A stretch of 42,850 nt of DNA from an uncultured Bacteroidales bacterium (GTDB lineage: Bacteria; Bacteroidota; Bacteroidia; Bacteroidales; P3), in assembly GCA_947168665.1 (NCBI GenBank), contig CAMVMX010000022.1:1-42850 (forward strand), given 5' to 3'. Both the position numbers and the translations under genes were made by a program. A model generated the notes under the pieces. The model did not search any database. It worked only from the letters and a program-made list of their open reading frames with translations, and had not been told where the DNA came from. Below, piece after piece: positions 1 to 8,827 of the stretch (position 1 is its first letter; each line of letters begins with the position of its first letter).

Positions 1-546
1 GAGGAAGAGGCCGCCCGCAAGGCCGCCGCAGAGGAGTTGAAGCCCATCTTCGCCCCCGAACCGGCCGAACAGGAAACTGCCCCAGTGGTCGAACCTGTGA
101 TGGAGAAACTTGAGGGAAACCGCAATGACGAGCTTTTTAGCGACAACAGCACTCCGGCCTCGCAGCCCAAAAAGAAACCGCAGGAGTCGTCGCTGTTTGA
201 CTACTTCAACAACAGCAACGACGGGGAGAAGCCCCGCGTGCGAACCCTTGCCGACACCCTCAACAAGCATGGGCGCAACGTGGAGGAACAGCTCGAAACA
301 CGTGTCAACGCCAAGAAGGTCGACGACCTCCGCACCATCATCAACATCAACGACAAGTTCAGTTTCATGAGCGAGTTGTTCCACAACAACATGAAAGCCT
401 ACAACGACTTTATCCTCCGACTCAACAGCTATACCAACCGCGAGGAGGCTTTGGCCTATGTGGCCGAGGTGGCGGCCCAATACATGTGGCACGAAAACTC
501 GCTGGTGGTGAAGAGTTTCTACAAAGTCTTCGACCGTAAATTCTAA
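1..546 (+). CDS. C-terminal part of a conserved Bacteroidales-type hypothetical protein (5' truncated by window edge)
   Basis: The reading frame is open from base 1, so about 181 codons are visible and the true start lies outside the window. The visible part begins with a charged Glu/Ala/Lys-rich helical stretch, continues through an acidic and proline-containing low-complexity linker, and ends in a compact block of about 90 residues. That block contains an I-N-I-N-D-K-F-x-F-x-S-E-L-F motif (bases about 337-378) followed by a Y-x-D-F-x-x-x-L-N pattern. I associate this kind of block with hypothetical proteins of Bacteroidales but cannot assign a function. It lies 57 bases upstream of gmk on the same strand and may share its transcript. 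No catalytic motif or membrane segment is visible in this part. Confidence 0.75.
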   Translation, partial: EEEAARKAAAEELKPIFAPEPAEQETAPVVEPVMEKLEGNRNDELFSDNSTPASQPKKKPQESSLFDYFNNSNDGEKPRVRTLADTLNKHGRNVEEQLETRVNAKKVDDLRTIININDKFSFMSELFHNNMKAYNDFILRLNSYTNREEALAYVAEVAAQYMWHENSLVVKSFYKVFDRKF

Positions 547-603
547 CCGCAATGATTGCAGCCGGGTGCTTGTTCCCGCTCACTAAATATATGCCTTACA
601 GAC

Positions 604-1173
604 ATGAATAACCGCAAAGCCATCTTGTTTTCCGCGCCGTCAGGCAGTGGCAAAACTACTATCATTCGCGAGATCCTGAAACGTTTCGACTGTTTCGAAT
701 TCTCAATTTCGGCCACCAGCCGCCTCCCCCGACAGGGTGAGCAGGACGGTGTCGACTATTATTTCCTCACCCCCGACGAGTTTGAGAAACGGGTGCGCGA
801 GGGCCTTTTCCTCGAATGGGAAGAGGTCTATGCCGGCACCCGCTACGGCACCCTCAAATCCGAAATCGACCGCATTTGGGACAATGGCCACGTCATCATC
901 TTCGACGTGGACGTCAATGGTGGCATGAATATCAAAAAGTTTTTCGGCACCGAGGCACTGGCTCTCTTCGTTATGCCCCCCAGCATAGAAGTACTCGAGA
1001 TGCGGCTCCGCAACCGCGGCACCGAGACCGAGGATACCATCACGAAACGGCTGGCCCGCAGTGCTGCCGAGTTGAAGATGTCCGACCACTTCGATGTGAC
1101 AATACTGAACGACGACCTCGGTCGTGCTGTCGACGAAACCCAACGGGTCATCAACAACTATCTCAGCCGTTAA
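604..1173 (+). CDS. gmk: Guanylate kinase
   Basis: Cytoplasmic enzyme that phosphorylates GMP to GDP with ATP, part of purine nucleotide salvage and GTP supply. The 189-residue length matches the family. The P-loop S-A-P-S-G-S-G-K-T-T is at residues 10-19 with Lys17 as the phosphate-binding lysine. The GMP-binding region follows (S-x-T/S-R-x-P-R-x-G-E, then G-V-D-Y-Y-F), and F-D-V-D-V-N-G occurs near residue 100. An in-frame ATG at 556 exists, but its 16 extra residues precede the normal start of the fold; ATG 604 places the P-loop where the family has it. The gene ends 19 bases before mreC and probably starts the morphogenesis/T9SS operon seen here. Confidence 0.96.
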   Translation: MNNRKAILFSAPSGSGKTTIIREILKRFDCFEFSISATSRLPRQGEQDGVDYYFLTPDEFEKRVREGLFLEWEEVYAGTRYGTLKSEIDRIWDNGHVIIFDVDVNGGMNIKKFFGTEALALFVMPPSIEVLEMRLRNRGTETEDTITKRLARSAAELKMSDHFDVTILNDDLGRAVDETQRVINNYLSR

Positions 1174-1192
1174 TTCCCCAATAGAGAGAGAA

Positions 1193-2035
1193 ATGGATGC
1201 ACTACTGGCTTTCATCAAGCGCTACAATTTCGTTTTTGTCTTCCTGCTGTTGGAAATTCTGGCCATTATTTTCATCACCCAGAATAGCAACTACCAGGGT
1301 TCAAAAATAGTCCAGACAGGCAACGCCATTGCCGGGCGCTGCTATGGCACCCTCTCGATGGTGGGCGACTACTTCGGCCTCCGCAAAGAGAACGAGCGTC
1401 TGGCCGCCGAGAACGCGCAGCTCCGCGCCCAGTTGGAGTCCTCCTACATCAGTTATAACCTGCGGGAGTTCACCAAGGACGACACCGTCTATAAACAACG
1501 TTACAGCTACACCGAAGCCCGCGTGGTCAAAAACTCGTGGAACCGTCCTAACAACTACATCATGATCAACAAAGGGCGCAAGCAGGGCATCAAGCTGGAC
1601 CAGGCTGTGATTTCGCCCCAGGGCATTGTGGGGGTCGTGGTCAGCACCACCGACAACTTTGCCACCATCATGCCGGTGCTGCATTCCAATAGCCGCAACA
1701 GCGTGAAGATAAGCCGCATCAACACCAACGGCTCGCTGGTGTGGAGGGGAGGCGATTTCCGCTATGCCACCCTCATCGACATCCCCACCACCCACAAGCT
1801 CTTCTCCAACGACACCATCGTCACCAGCGGCATGGCCAACGACTTTCCCGAAGGGGTGATGGTGGGTTTTGTCGAGGAGGCCATGACCGAGCGAGGCAGC
1901 GGATTCTACACCATCAAAGTGCGTCTGGCCACCGAGTTCACCAAGCTGGACCACGTCTATATTATTGACAACCGTTTCAAGGCTGAGCAGGACTCGCTCA
2001 TCGCCCGTACACAATTGGAGGAGGAACAGAAATGA
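1193..2035 (+). CDS. mreC: Rod shape-determining protein MreC
   Basis: Bitopic inner-membrane protein that links MreB filaments to the periplasmic cell-wall elongation complex. The 280-residue protein has a short basic cytoplasmic start, one membrane segment at about residues 13-31, a coiled coil around residues 62-85 (N-E-R-L-A-A-E-N-A-Q-L-R), then the two beta-barrel domains of the MreC family, including the I-S-P-Q-G-I-V-G-V-V region. ATG 1193 is chosen because it is preceded by a purine-rich AGAGAGAG stretch and puts the membrane segment near the N-terminus; the upstream in-frame ATG at 1124 lies inside gmk. The stop overlaps the mreD start as ATGA, which suggests translational coupling. 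Confidence 0.95.
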   Translation: MDALLAFIKRYNFVFVFLLLEILAIIFITQNSNYQGSKIVQTGNAIAGRCYGTLSMVGDYFGLRKENERLAAENAQLRAQLESSYISYNLREFTKDDTVYKQRYSYTEARVVKNSWNRPNNYIMINKGRKQGIKLDQAVISPQGIVGVVVSTTDNFATIMPVLHSNSRNSVKISRINTNGSLVWRGGDFRYATLIDIPTTHKLFSNDTIVTSGMANDFPEGVMVGFVEEAMTERGSGFYTIKVRLATEFTKLDHVYIIDNRFKAEQDSLIARTQLEEEQK

Positions 2036-2550
2036 CAAGACTTGTTTTATCAAACATATTCCGTTTTGTGTTGCTCATTGTGCTGCAGATTCTGCTGCTC
2101 AATTACGTCAGTTTCGGGGGCTACATGATTCCCTTCATCTACATCCTCGCCGTGCTGATGCTCCCCACCCGTGTTGGCAATATTCCGCTGTTGTTGATCG
2201 CTTTTGCGGCGGGAGCGCTGGTCGACATCTTCTGCAACATACCGGGTTTCCACACATTCAGCTGCACCATGATGGCCTTTGTGAGGGTGCTGATTGGCAA
2301 CCGGATGCTCACCCGCGACGACCCTGCCGAGGCAGTCATCGACGAGCCCAGTGTCCATACCGTCCCCTTCCAGTTCTTTGCCGTCTACCTGCTTGTCATG
2401 TCCGCCGTCTACAGCTTTACCTACTGCCTTCTCGAGGCTTTCAGTTTCGGCAATTTCTGGATGACGCTGCTCTCCATGCTGCTCGATGCCGTGGGCACCT
2501 GGCTGCTCCTCATGCTGAGCCAGCTGCTTGTCTCACCCTCAAAAAAATAA
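2032..2550 (+). CDS. mreD: Rod shape-determining protein MreD
   Basis: Small polytopic inner-membrane partner of MreC in the elongasome. The 172 residues are mostly hydrophobic, with about five membrane segments (near residues 8-25, 32-48, 52-72, 112-132 and 140-166). The start overlaps the mreC stop by four bases, the usual arrangement for this pair. In many bacteria mreCD is followed by the genes for penicillin-binding protein 2 and RodA. Here the next gene is porZ, only six bases away. The assignment rests on position after mreC, length and hydrophobic profile more than on a diagnostic motif, since MreD is poorly conserved. Confidence 0.92.
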   Translation: MTRLVLSNIFRFVLLIVLQILLLNYVSFGGYMIPFIYILAVLMLPTRVGNIPLLLIAFAAGALVDIFCNIPGFHTFSCTMMAFVRVLIGNRMLTRDDPAEAVIDEPSVHTVPFQFFAVYLLVMSAVYSFTYCLLEAFSFGNFWMTLLSMLLDAVGTWLLLMLSQLLVSPSKK

Positions 2551-2556
2551 AACTCT

Positions 2557-4881
2557 ATGCGCCGTCTCTGTCCGTTCTTATTGATGATGGTCTTTAGCCT
2601 TGCCGCCGTGGCCCAGTCGGCCATTGGCGAGTGGCGCGACCACGCCTCCTATGTGGCCGCCCGCCATGTGTGCGTGACCCAGTCGGAAGTCGTCGCGGCC
2701 ACCCGCATGGCTCTTTTCAGCTACACCCCCGACGGAAATATCCTCCGTCCGATGACCAAGACCGGCACTCTGACCGATGTGGGTGTCAGTACCATTGCCT
2801 ACGACCCACAGACTCGCATCCTGGCAGTGGCATACGCCAATTCCGGGCTGGACATCGTGCAGGATGGCAAAGTCTACCATATCGCCGACATCCGTTACAG
2901 CACCATCGGGGGCGACAAGAAAATCTACCATGTCCGTTTTGACGGCAGCCGCATCTACCTTGCCACTGGCTTTGGCATAGTGGTGGTCGACGCCCTCCGC
3001 CACGAAGTGGTTGAGACCTACTACCTCGGCCCTGGCGGCGAAAGCGGCGTGGTCTACGACCTTGCCTTTGTCGGCGACCAGATTGTGGCCGGCACCGACC
3101 GAGGCATTCTCTCTGCCCCACGGGGCAGTAATCGGCTGCACATCTATGAATCCTGGACCCCCGACACCCTCTCACCTTTGGCGGGCATGTCCGTCCGTAT
3201 CCTCGAAGTCTGTCGCGACCAGCTTGTGGCGGCCGCCTGCACCGACAACCCAGACAGCATGACGGTCTTCTACCAGGCTGGCTCCGGCACGTGGGGTTCG
3301 CTCGGTGCCGGGGTGGTGCGGTCGCTCCGCAGCAGCCACGGCCGCATCGTCCTCAACCGCTACCATTCCATCGAGATTTACAACAGCCAGTTCGCCTTGC
3401 AGAATGTGGTGACCGACCTTCCTGTTTATGGCATGGCCGCCGAGGATGCCGAACTCGATGCCGACGGCACCCTCTGGATTGGGCACATCTGGGCGGGTCT
3501 GCTCGAAGTGCCTGAAGGCTACACCTCGGCCATACCCCATTCCCCCGCAGGCCCTTTCAACGACGACTATGTCTACAGTCTTGCCTCCACCTATCGGAAG
3601 CTCTACCTCTGTCCGGGCGGCAAGAAACCCACCTACGAGAGTTCCCTCCTGCCCGGCTCGCTCTCCATTCTGGAGAAAGGGCAGTGGTCGCAAATAACCG
3701 TGGCCGACGGCATTCCCCCGTTCCAGGACGTTCTTTATATGGCAGTCGACCCCAAGGACAGCAAGCATATCAGTGCCTCATCTTGGGGCCACGGCATCCT
3801 CGACATCTACGACAACCAAGTGCAAACCCTCTTTGACCAGACCTCCTCGCAAGGGGCATTGGTGCCATACACCAGTGGCTCCTTCTCCCACCTCCGCGTG
3901 TCGGGTCTGGCCTACGACGATCAGGGCGACCTCTGGATTACCAGTTCGCTTGTCGACCGTGGCCTTGCCGTGCGCCGCCACGACGGCTCGTGGCAGAACT
4001 TCGACATCAGCCCCGTGCTACAAGGCCTGGCCATTGACAAAAGGGAAATAGACAAACTTGTGTGGGACAGCATCACAGGCTACAAATGGTTCATCGGCAA
4101 GAGCAACCGTATCTTTGTCCACGACGGAGTGGACCGACTGGCCATCGTCAACCCCAACAACGGCAGCAAACTGGAAACCCACACCGTCACCTGTCTGGTG
4201 CAGGACCGTTCGGGCGACATCTGGTTTGGTACCGACAAAGGACTTAAAGTCATCTACGATGGCTCCCGGGCCTTTGCTAATGGCGGTAATGGCGAAACCT
4301 CGCCAGTCAACTGCAGCAACATCCTCTTCGACGAAGACGGCATCACCGAATACCTCATGGCCTACGAGAGCATCACCTGCATGGCCGTCGACGGCGCCAA
4401 CCGCAAATGGGTGGGCACCTCCAACAATGGCCTGTACCTCATCTCCGCCAGCGGCCTGGAGCAGCTGCACCACTTCACCACCGCCAACAGCCCGTTGGCC
4501 TCGGACAAGATTGTCGCCCTCACCGTCCATCCTGAAAGTGGCGAAGTGTTCATCGGCACCGACTTGGGGCTGCAGTCCTACCGTTCCACCGCCACTGTAG
4601 GCTACTCCGAGCCTTTGGCCGACATCCACGCCTTTCCCAATCCCGTCCGTCCCGACTACGACGGGCCCATTGCCATCAAAGGCTTTGTCCGCGATGCCCT
4701 TGTCCACATCACCGACACCCGTGGCCACGTAGTCTTCTCTACCACCGCCCATGGCGGCCAGGCCGTCTGGAACGGCCGCACCACCAGTGGCGACCCCGTG
4801 GTCAGCGGCACCTATTTCGTCTTTGCCTCCGACGGGGCAGGCAACATGCGCTCCGTGACCAAAATACTTGTCATAAAGTGA
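2557..4881 (+). CDS. porZ: PorZ-like type IX secretion system protein (two beta-propellers plus C-terminal domain)
   Basis: The 774-residue length is close to the roughly 776 residues of Porphyromonas gingivalis PorZ. A signal peptide covers residues 1-19 and ends V-A-Q. Two successive propeller-like halves follow, with recurrent blade motifs such as D-G-T-L-W-I-G, G-D-L-W-I-T-S, G-D-I-W-F-G-T-D-K-G-L and W-V-G-T-S-N-N-G-L. The last roughly 86 residues (from about 689) are a T9SS-type C-terminal domain with F-P-N-P-V and a closing K-I-L-V-I-K. PorZ is a cell-surface member of the T9SS attachment complex that works with the sortase PorU; it is known to handle anionic LPS. It sits between mreD (6 bases) and recO (4-base overlap). 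A generic propeller sensor is the alternative, but a histidine kinase part is absent. Confidence 0.85.
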   Translation: MRRLCPFLLMMVFSLAAVAQSAIGEWRDHASYVAARHVCVTQSEVVAATRMALFSYTPDGNILRPMTKTGTLTDVGVSTIAYDPQTRILAVAYANSGLDIVQDGKVYHIADIRYSTIGGDKKIYHVRFDGSRIYLATGFGIVVVDALRHEVVETYYLGPGGESGVVYDLAFVGDQIVAGTDRGILSAPRGSNRLHIYESWTPDTLSPLAGMSVRILEVCRDQLVAAACTDNPDSMTVFYQAGSGTWGSLGAGVVRSLRSSHGRIVLNRYHSIEIYNSQFALQNVVTDLPVYGMAAEDAELDADGTLWIGHIWAGLLEVPEGYTSAIPHSPAGPFNDDYVYSLASTYRKLYLCPGGKKPTYESSLLPGSLSILEKGQWSQITVADGIPPFQDVLYMAVDPKDSKHISASSWGHGILDIYDNQVQTLFDQTSSQGALVPYTSGSFSHLRVSGLAYDDQGDLWITSSLVDRGLAVRRHDGSWQNFDISPVLQGLAIDKREIDKLVWDSITGYKWFIGKSNRIFVHDGVDRLAIVNPNNGSKLETHTVTCLVQDRSGDIWFGTDKGLKVIYDGSRAFANGGNGETSPVNCSNILFDEDGITEYLMAYESITCMAVDGANRKWVGTSNNGLYLISASGLEQLHHFTTANSPLASDKIVALTVHPESGEVFIGTDLGLQSYRSTATVGYSEPLADIHAFPNPVRPDYDGPIAIKGFVRDALVHITDTRGHVVFSTTAHGGQAVWNGRTTSGDPVVSGTYFVFASDGAGNMRSVTKILVIK

Positions 4882-5609
4882 TACCTACCCTGTCCACCCC
4901 AGCCCTGGTGCTGCACACCACAGCCTATTCCGAGACCTCGGTGATTGCCAAAATCTTCACTCGTCAGCTCGGCGTGCGCTCCTATATCCTCAAAGGCGTA
5001 CGCAAGGGGGGCAGCCGCACCAAGCAGAATCTCCTCCAGCCCCTCAGCTACCTCGACCTCGTGGTCTACAACAACCCCAAGACTCCAATCAACTACCTCA
5101 AAGAGATTGCCCCCCACCGAGGCATCCCGCAAAGCCTTGCCACAGCCCGTGCCGACGAGATGTCGCGCCATGCCTTGCGCTTCTTTATGACCGAGCTGCT
5201 CTATAAAACCCTCCGCGAGGAGGAACCCATGCCCGACCTCTTCGACTATGTTGTCGACACTCTCCAGCCCCAGACTTCCGTCTCTCCAGCCCAGCTGCCC
5301 ATCACCTTCATGCTCTCCCTTGCCCGCCACACGGGCATCGAGCCTTTCGACAACTACAGCCCCCGCGAGCCACTTTTCGACCTGCTCAGCGGCCGTTTCC
5401 AGTCCGCCGGTGCCCACACCCTCGACAGCCCCACCTCACTCCTCCTGCACCACTATCTGCTCTCCGTCAACTCCGGCACCCCGGTCCCCACCGCCCCTCT
5501 TGCACAGCGTACCGAGCTCATCAACCGTCTGCTCGAATACTTCCAGATGCACCTGGCCGACTTCCGCAACTTTCAGTCACACGAAATACTTCATTCTGTA
5601 TTACAATAA
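4878..5609 (+). CDS. recO: DNA repair protein RecO
   Basis: RecO promotes RecA loading on single-stranded DNA in the RecFOR recombination-repair pathway. The 243-residue product has the expected N-terminal OB-fold region (residues about 5-80, with A-L-V-L-H-T-x-x-Y-S-E-T-S-V-I-A-K-I-F-T), followed by an all-helical C-terminal domain. I chose a GTG start at 4878 because it overlaps the porZ stop (GTGA) and gives the full OB fold at its normal distance from the N-terminus. No ATG is available upstream of the fold. Coupling to porZ looks like convenience of operon structure rather than a functional link. The next gene starts 18 bases downstream. Confidence 0.92.
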   Translation: MIPTLSTPALVLHTTAYSETSVIAKIFTRQLGVRSYILKGVRKGGSRTKQNLLQPLSYLDLVVYNNPKTPINYLKEIAPHRGIPQSLATARADEMSRHALRFFMTELLYKTLREEEPMPDLFDYVVDTLQPQTSVSPAQLPITFMLSLARHTGIEPFDNYSPREPLFDLLSGRFQSAGAHTLDSPTSLLLHHYLLSVNSGTPVPTAPLAQRTELINRLLEYFQMHLADFRNFQSHEILHSVLQ

Positions 5610-5627
5610 TCAAAAACACCTGTTCTT

Positions 5628-8021
5628 ATGAAAAAAATCCTCTTCACATTAGTGACACTTCTGGCAGTCCTTCCCGCGTTTGGTCAGTCGTGCTACTGGG
5701 TGCTCCTCACCGACAAGCAGGGCACCACCTTCGACCCCTACACTTATTTCGATGCCAAGGCCATCGAGCGTTACCGCCAGTGCGGCGCCGACCTCTACGA
5801 CCCAAGCAACTACCCCCTCAACAGCAGCTATGTCTCGCAAATCGACGCCCTCGCCACCGAGCATGTGGGTGCCTCCCGCTGGCTCAATGCCGTGGCCGTC
5901 ATGGCCACCCCCGACCAAATGCAGCGCATCCAAAGCCTGCCTTTCGTCAGTGGCACCAGCCTCATCGCCACCGAGATGCAGATAACTGCCTGCAAGGCCG
6001 TCGCCGAGAGTTCTGATTATCCCGAAAATTCAGAATACTCCGAAACTTCAGCCGCACAACCCAACCTCACCGAGCAGATTATCCGCATGGGTGGCCGCCA
6101 GTTTGCCACTAATGGCGTCAACGGCAAAGGCATCCGCATTGCCGTCTTCGACGGTGGATTCCCCAAGGTGAACACCCACGCGGTCTTCAAACACCTCTTC
6201 GACAACCACCAGATCATCAAGACCTGGAACTTCTGCAACAATAAAGAGGATGTCTACGGCTGGAACAGCCACGGCACCATGACCCTCAGCTGCATTGCCG
6301 GCATAGCCCCCGATGGGCGCCAACTCGGCTTGGCCACCGGTGCCGAATTCCTGCTGGCCCGCACCGAGGTGGAACTCGAACCCTTCAAAGAGGAGGTCTG
6401 GTGGATGCAAGCCATGGAGTGGGCCGACCGCAACGGAGCCCAAATCATCAGCTCCTCCCTTGGCTACGGCAAAGAGCGTTACAACACTGAGGACATGAAC
6501 GGCACCTCCTACGTGGCCAAAGCTGCCAACATGGCCGCCCGCAAAGGTATTCTCGTCTGCAACTCGGCCGGCAACGAAGCCACCGACCGCCATTGGCGCA
6601 CCATCATCACCCCCGCCGATGCCGACAGTGTGCTCTGTGTGGGCGGTATCGATGCCGACCTCAAGAACTACAGTCATATCTCCTTCAGCTCCTATGGCCC
6701 CAGCGCCACTGGCAAACTCAAACCCAATGTCTCCGCTTTCGGCCATGCCCTGGCCGCCAGCCCCTCCAGCGACAAGGCCACCGGCTATGTCGACGGCACC
6801 TCCTTCTCCTGCCCCTTGGTGGCAGGGTTCGCCGCCTGCGCATGGCAGTGCCGTCCCGGCACCACGGCCATGCAACTCTTCCACGAGATTGAAAAGTCCG
6901 CCGACCTCTACCCCTACTTCGACTATGCCCTGGGCTATGGAGTGCCACAGGCCGACTACTTCTGCAGCAAAGTGCAGAACACCGTGGCCCGTCCCACCTT
7001 CCGCTTTGTGGAGAAAGGCGACTCCATCCATCTGCACCTGCTCCGCAACATCGGCAGCACCGACCTCAGCCGCCCGCTCTTCTTCAACTGGCAGACCGAC
7101 CAAGGCACCCTCGACGCCTATATCCACATCACGATTGACACCATGGACACCGCCAGCTACATCTCCTTCCCCAAAAACCAGCTCTACCATCGCACCCTCA
7201 ACGCATGGTTCGACGGCTACACCGCCTCCTTCCGGCTTACCGACAAGCAGAACCAGCAACTCGCCATCACCGGCTACGACACCCGCTGCTCCTTTACCCG
7301 TCCCAACTCCATGATTCAAAACGACGCTGTGCGCGAGGTGGTCAACACCCTCACCGGCAACGACCTCACCCTCGTGCAGAAATACCCCAAAGACGGCTGG
7401 AAGACCAGCAACACCTACTGGGACTTCTACATCATGGCGGGCAGCATGGTCCGTCTCAGCTCGCAGGACTTTCCGTGCAAACTCCTCTCGCCCACAGTCC
7501 ATGTCGGTGTCCGTATGCTCAGCCGCAAGGCCAAGGCCTACTCCCTCGGCATAGGCCTCGAATATGCCGGCACACGCTACAACCTCGACCCCGAGCAGCC
7601 CAACCGTCTCGACGGCCTTTTCCCCACCGATGGAAAACTGGACAAGAAATACTATCTCTTTGACGAGGTGAGCCTCGAACTCTTCCAGCGCGTCCGCTTT
7701 GTGGGCGGGGGCATGCTCGGCAAGGGCGTCCACTGGGACCTCGGCATTTACGGATCCTACGGCCGCTATACCTACACCAAAGAGTATAAGACCTATGCCC
7801 ACGCGCAGGATGCCGCCCTCTCCATCACCAACCCCGAATACCAGGACAACTACAACTTCAACTTCGGCCTCACCACCCGCGTGGCCTACGACGCCTTCGG
7901 CATCTACTGCCGCTACCGTCTCACCGGCCTCACCACTAACTACGACGCCGACCCCCTCAGCCCCACAGCCTTCAAGCTCAGCCTGCCCCGCTTCGAGGCC
8001 GGTATCCAACTCTGCTTCTGA
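5628..8021 (+). CDS. Subtilisin-like (S8) serine protease with a C-terminal outer-membrane beta-barrel-like domain
   Basis: A 797-residue exported protease. A signal peptide spans residues 1-19 (ends F-G-Q). Residues about 20-130 look like a propeptide region, followed by the S8 domain with all catalytic residues: Asp175 in A-V-F-D-G-G, His215 in N-S-H-G-T, oxyanion Asn316 in N-S-A-G-N-E and Ser392 in G-T-S-F-S-C-P. A beta-rich segment follows. The last 200 residues (from about 597) alternate polar and hydrophobic positions in short strands rich in Tyr and Gly, and the chain ends in Cys-Phe after G-I-Q-L; a terminal aromatic is typical of outer-membrane barrels. No T9SS sorting domain is present. 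I infer a self-anchored or autotransporter-like surface protease. It starts 18 bases after recO. The protease call is firm; the barrel is inferred. Confidence 0.9.
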   Translation: MKKILFTLVTLLAVLPAFGQSCYWVLLTDKQGTTFDPYTYFDAKAIERYRQCGADLYDPSNYPLNSSYVSQIDALATEHVGASRWLNAVAVMATPDQMQRIQSLPFVSGTSLIATEMQITACKAVAESSDYPENSEYSETSAAQPNLTEQIIRMGGRQFATNGVNGKGIRIAVFDGGFPKVNTHAVFKHLFDNHQIIKTWNFCNNKEDVYGWNSHGTMTLSCIAGIAPDGRQLGLATGAEFLLARTEVELEPFKEEVWWMQAMEWADRNGAQIISSSLGYGKERYNTEDMNGTSYVAKAANMAARKGILVCNSAGNEATDRHWRTIITPADADSVLCVGGIDADLKNYSHISFSSYGPSATGKLKPNVSAFGHALAASPSSDKATGYVDGTSFSCPLVAGFAACAWQCRPGTTAMQLFHEIEKSADLYPYFDYALGYGVPQADYFCSKVQNTVARPTFRFVEKGDSIHLHLLRNIGSTDLSRPLFFNWQTDQGTLDAYIHITIDTMDTASYISFPKNQLYHRTLNAWFDGYTASFRLTDKQNQQLAITGYDTRCSFTRPNSMIQNDAVREVVNTLTGNDLTLVQKYPKDGWKTSNTYWDFYIMAGSMVRLSSQDFPCKLLSPTVHVGVRMLSRKAKAYSLGIGLEYAGTRYNLDPEQPNRLDGLFPTDGKLDKKYYLFDEVSLELFQRVRFVGGGMLGKGVHWDLGIYGSYGRYTYTKEYKTYAHAQDAALSITNPEYQDNYNFNFGLTTRVAYDAFGIYCRYRLTGLTTNYDADPLSPTAFKLSLPRFEAGIQLCF

Positions 8022-8160
8022 CAGTCTCTTCCTCCGCTCGACAGTCCGTTGACCAGCACCACGGCCGCATCACTTTGGCCTAAGACAGCCGAGGAAATGC
8101 CAGGCAAATAGATTGGGACGAGGGAAGAACGATTGGGGTTGCCCCTAAGCGACCTATACC

Positions 8161-8187
8161 AATGGGCGGCGCGCAGCGCCGCCCATT
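8161..8187 (+). terminator. Perfect GC-rich hairpin downstream of the S8 protease gene
   Basis: Arms 8161-8171 and 8177-8187 are perfectly complementary (11 bp), and one further C-G pair can close a 3-base loop. No T-run follows, so a canonical Rho-independent terminator is not proved; it may end the upstream operon with a factor's help. The rest of 8022-8200 shows no gene or other element I recognise. Confidence 0.45.
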
Positions 8188-8200
8188 CTGTTGCCCGGCC

Positions 8201-8254
8201 GGAAGAAAATTTTGGCAGTTCCAATTATTCTTCGTATTTTTGCATTTCGAAATG
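8201..8254 (+). repeat. 54-bp promoter-containing repeat, copy 1 (before the zeta-like gene)
   Basis: This 54-bp segment, ending with the start codon of the zeta-like gene, matches 10947-11000 at 51 of 54 positions; the differences are at offsets 17, 26 and 48. It contains the whole -33/-7 promoter and the spacer to the ATG. The coding sequences after the two copies are unrelated. Confidence 0.85.
8211..8243 (+). promoter_or_regulatory. Bacteroidota-type promoter of the zeta-like module
   Basis: The -33 element TTTG is at 8211-8214 and the -7 box TATTTTTGC at 8235-8243, separated by 20 bp. Only eight bases lie between the -7 box and the ATG at 8252, so transcription is predicted to start at or just before the start codon, giving a leaderless or near-leaderless mRNA. 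Confidence 0.75.
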
Positions 8255-8827
8255 GACAAGAAGTTGTACATCATAGGCGGTTGCAATGGGGCCGGGAAAA
8301 CCACGGCTTCCTATACCGTTCTGCCCACGGTGCTTCAATGTCGCGAGTTTGTCAATGCCGACGAGATTGCTCACGGCCTCTCACCCTTCAACCCCGCCAA
8401 TGTGACCATTATGGCAGGTCGGCTTATGCTGGCACGCATCGGCGAGTTGCTGGGCCGTGGCGAGACTTTTGCCATTGAGACAACTCTTGCCACCAAGTCG
8501 TATATCAATCTGGTGCATCAGGCCCAGGCCAAAGGATATATTGTGACGCTGGTATTCTTTTGGCTTCGCACCCCCGAGCTGGCCCTGCGGCGCGTGGCCG
8601 AGAGGGTGAGCAACGGCGGGCACAACATCCCGGCTCCCACCACGCGGCGGCGGTATGTGGCCGGAATCAAGAATTTGTTTAATCTCTACGCTCCCGAAGT
8701 CGACGCGTGGTTTGTCTACGACAACAGCGACACACCCCGCGTCGAGGTGGCGCATGGCGGCAAGTCGCTGCCCACCACGGTGCGCAACCCGGAGCTGTTC
8801 GAAATAATGAAGGATTATGTCAAATAA
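8252..8827 (+). CDS. Zeta-toxin-like P-loop kinase
   Basis: 191 residues with a Walker A motif G-C-N-G-A-G-K-T-T at residues 10-18 (Lys16) immediately after the first strand, followed by V-N-A-D-E-I-A, the position of the catalytic Asp in zeta/PezT-type kinases. A T-F-A-I-E-T-T-L segment follows, then a basic R-R-V-A-E-R lid region. Zeta toxins phosphorylate UDP-N-acetylglucosamine and block peptidoglycan synthesis; whether this protein has that substrate is inference, as the wider family includes other small-molecule kinases. ATG 8252 fits the promoter spacing; a longer frame from 8162 would begin inside the hairpin upstream. The gene overlaps a 56-residue downstream frame by 11 bases, a toxin/partner type arrangement. 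Confidence 0.82.
   Translation: MDKKLYIIGGCNGAGKTTASYTVLPTVLQCREFVNADEIAHGLSPFNPANVTIMAGRLMLARIGELLGRGETFAIETTLATKSYINLVHQAQAKGYIVTLVFFWLRTPELALRRVAERVSNGGHNIPAPTTRRRYVAGIKNLFNLYAPEVDAWFVYDNSDTPRVEVAHGGKSLPTTVRNPELFEIMKDYVK

Noticed and set aside
6048..8009. Minus-strand open frame of 653 codons opposite the S8 protease
   Set aside because: Mirror of a GC-biased gene; composition is Val/Gly/Ala/Glu-rich without any domain, and the + strand has a complete catalytic triad.
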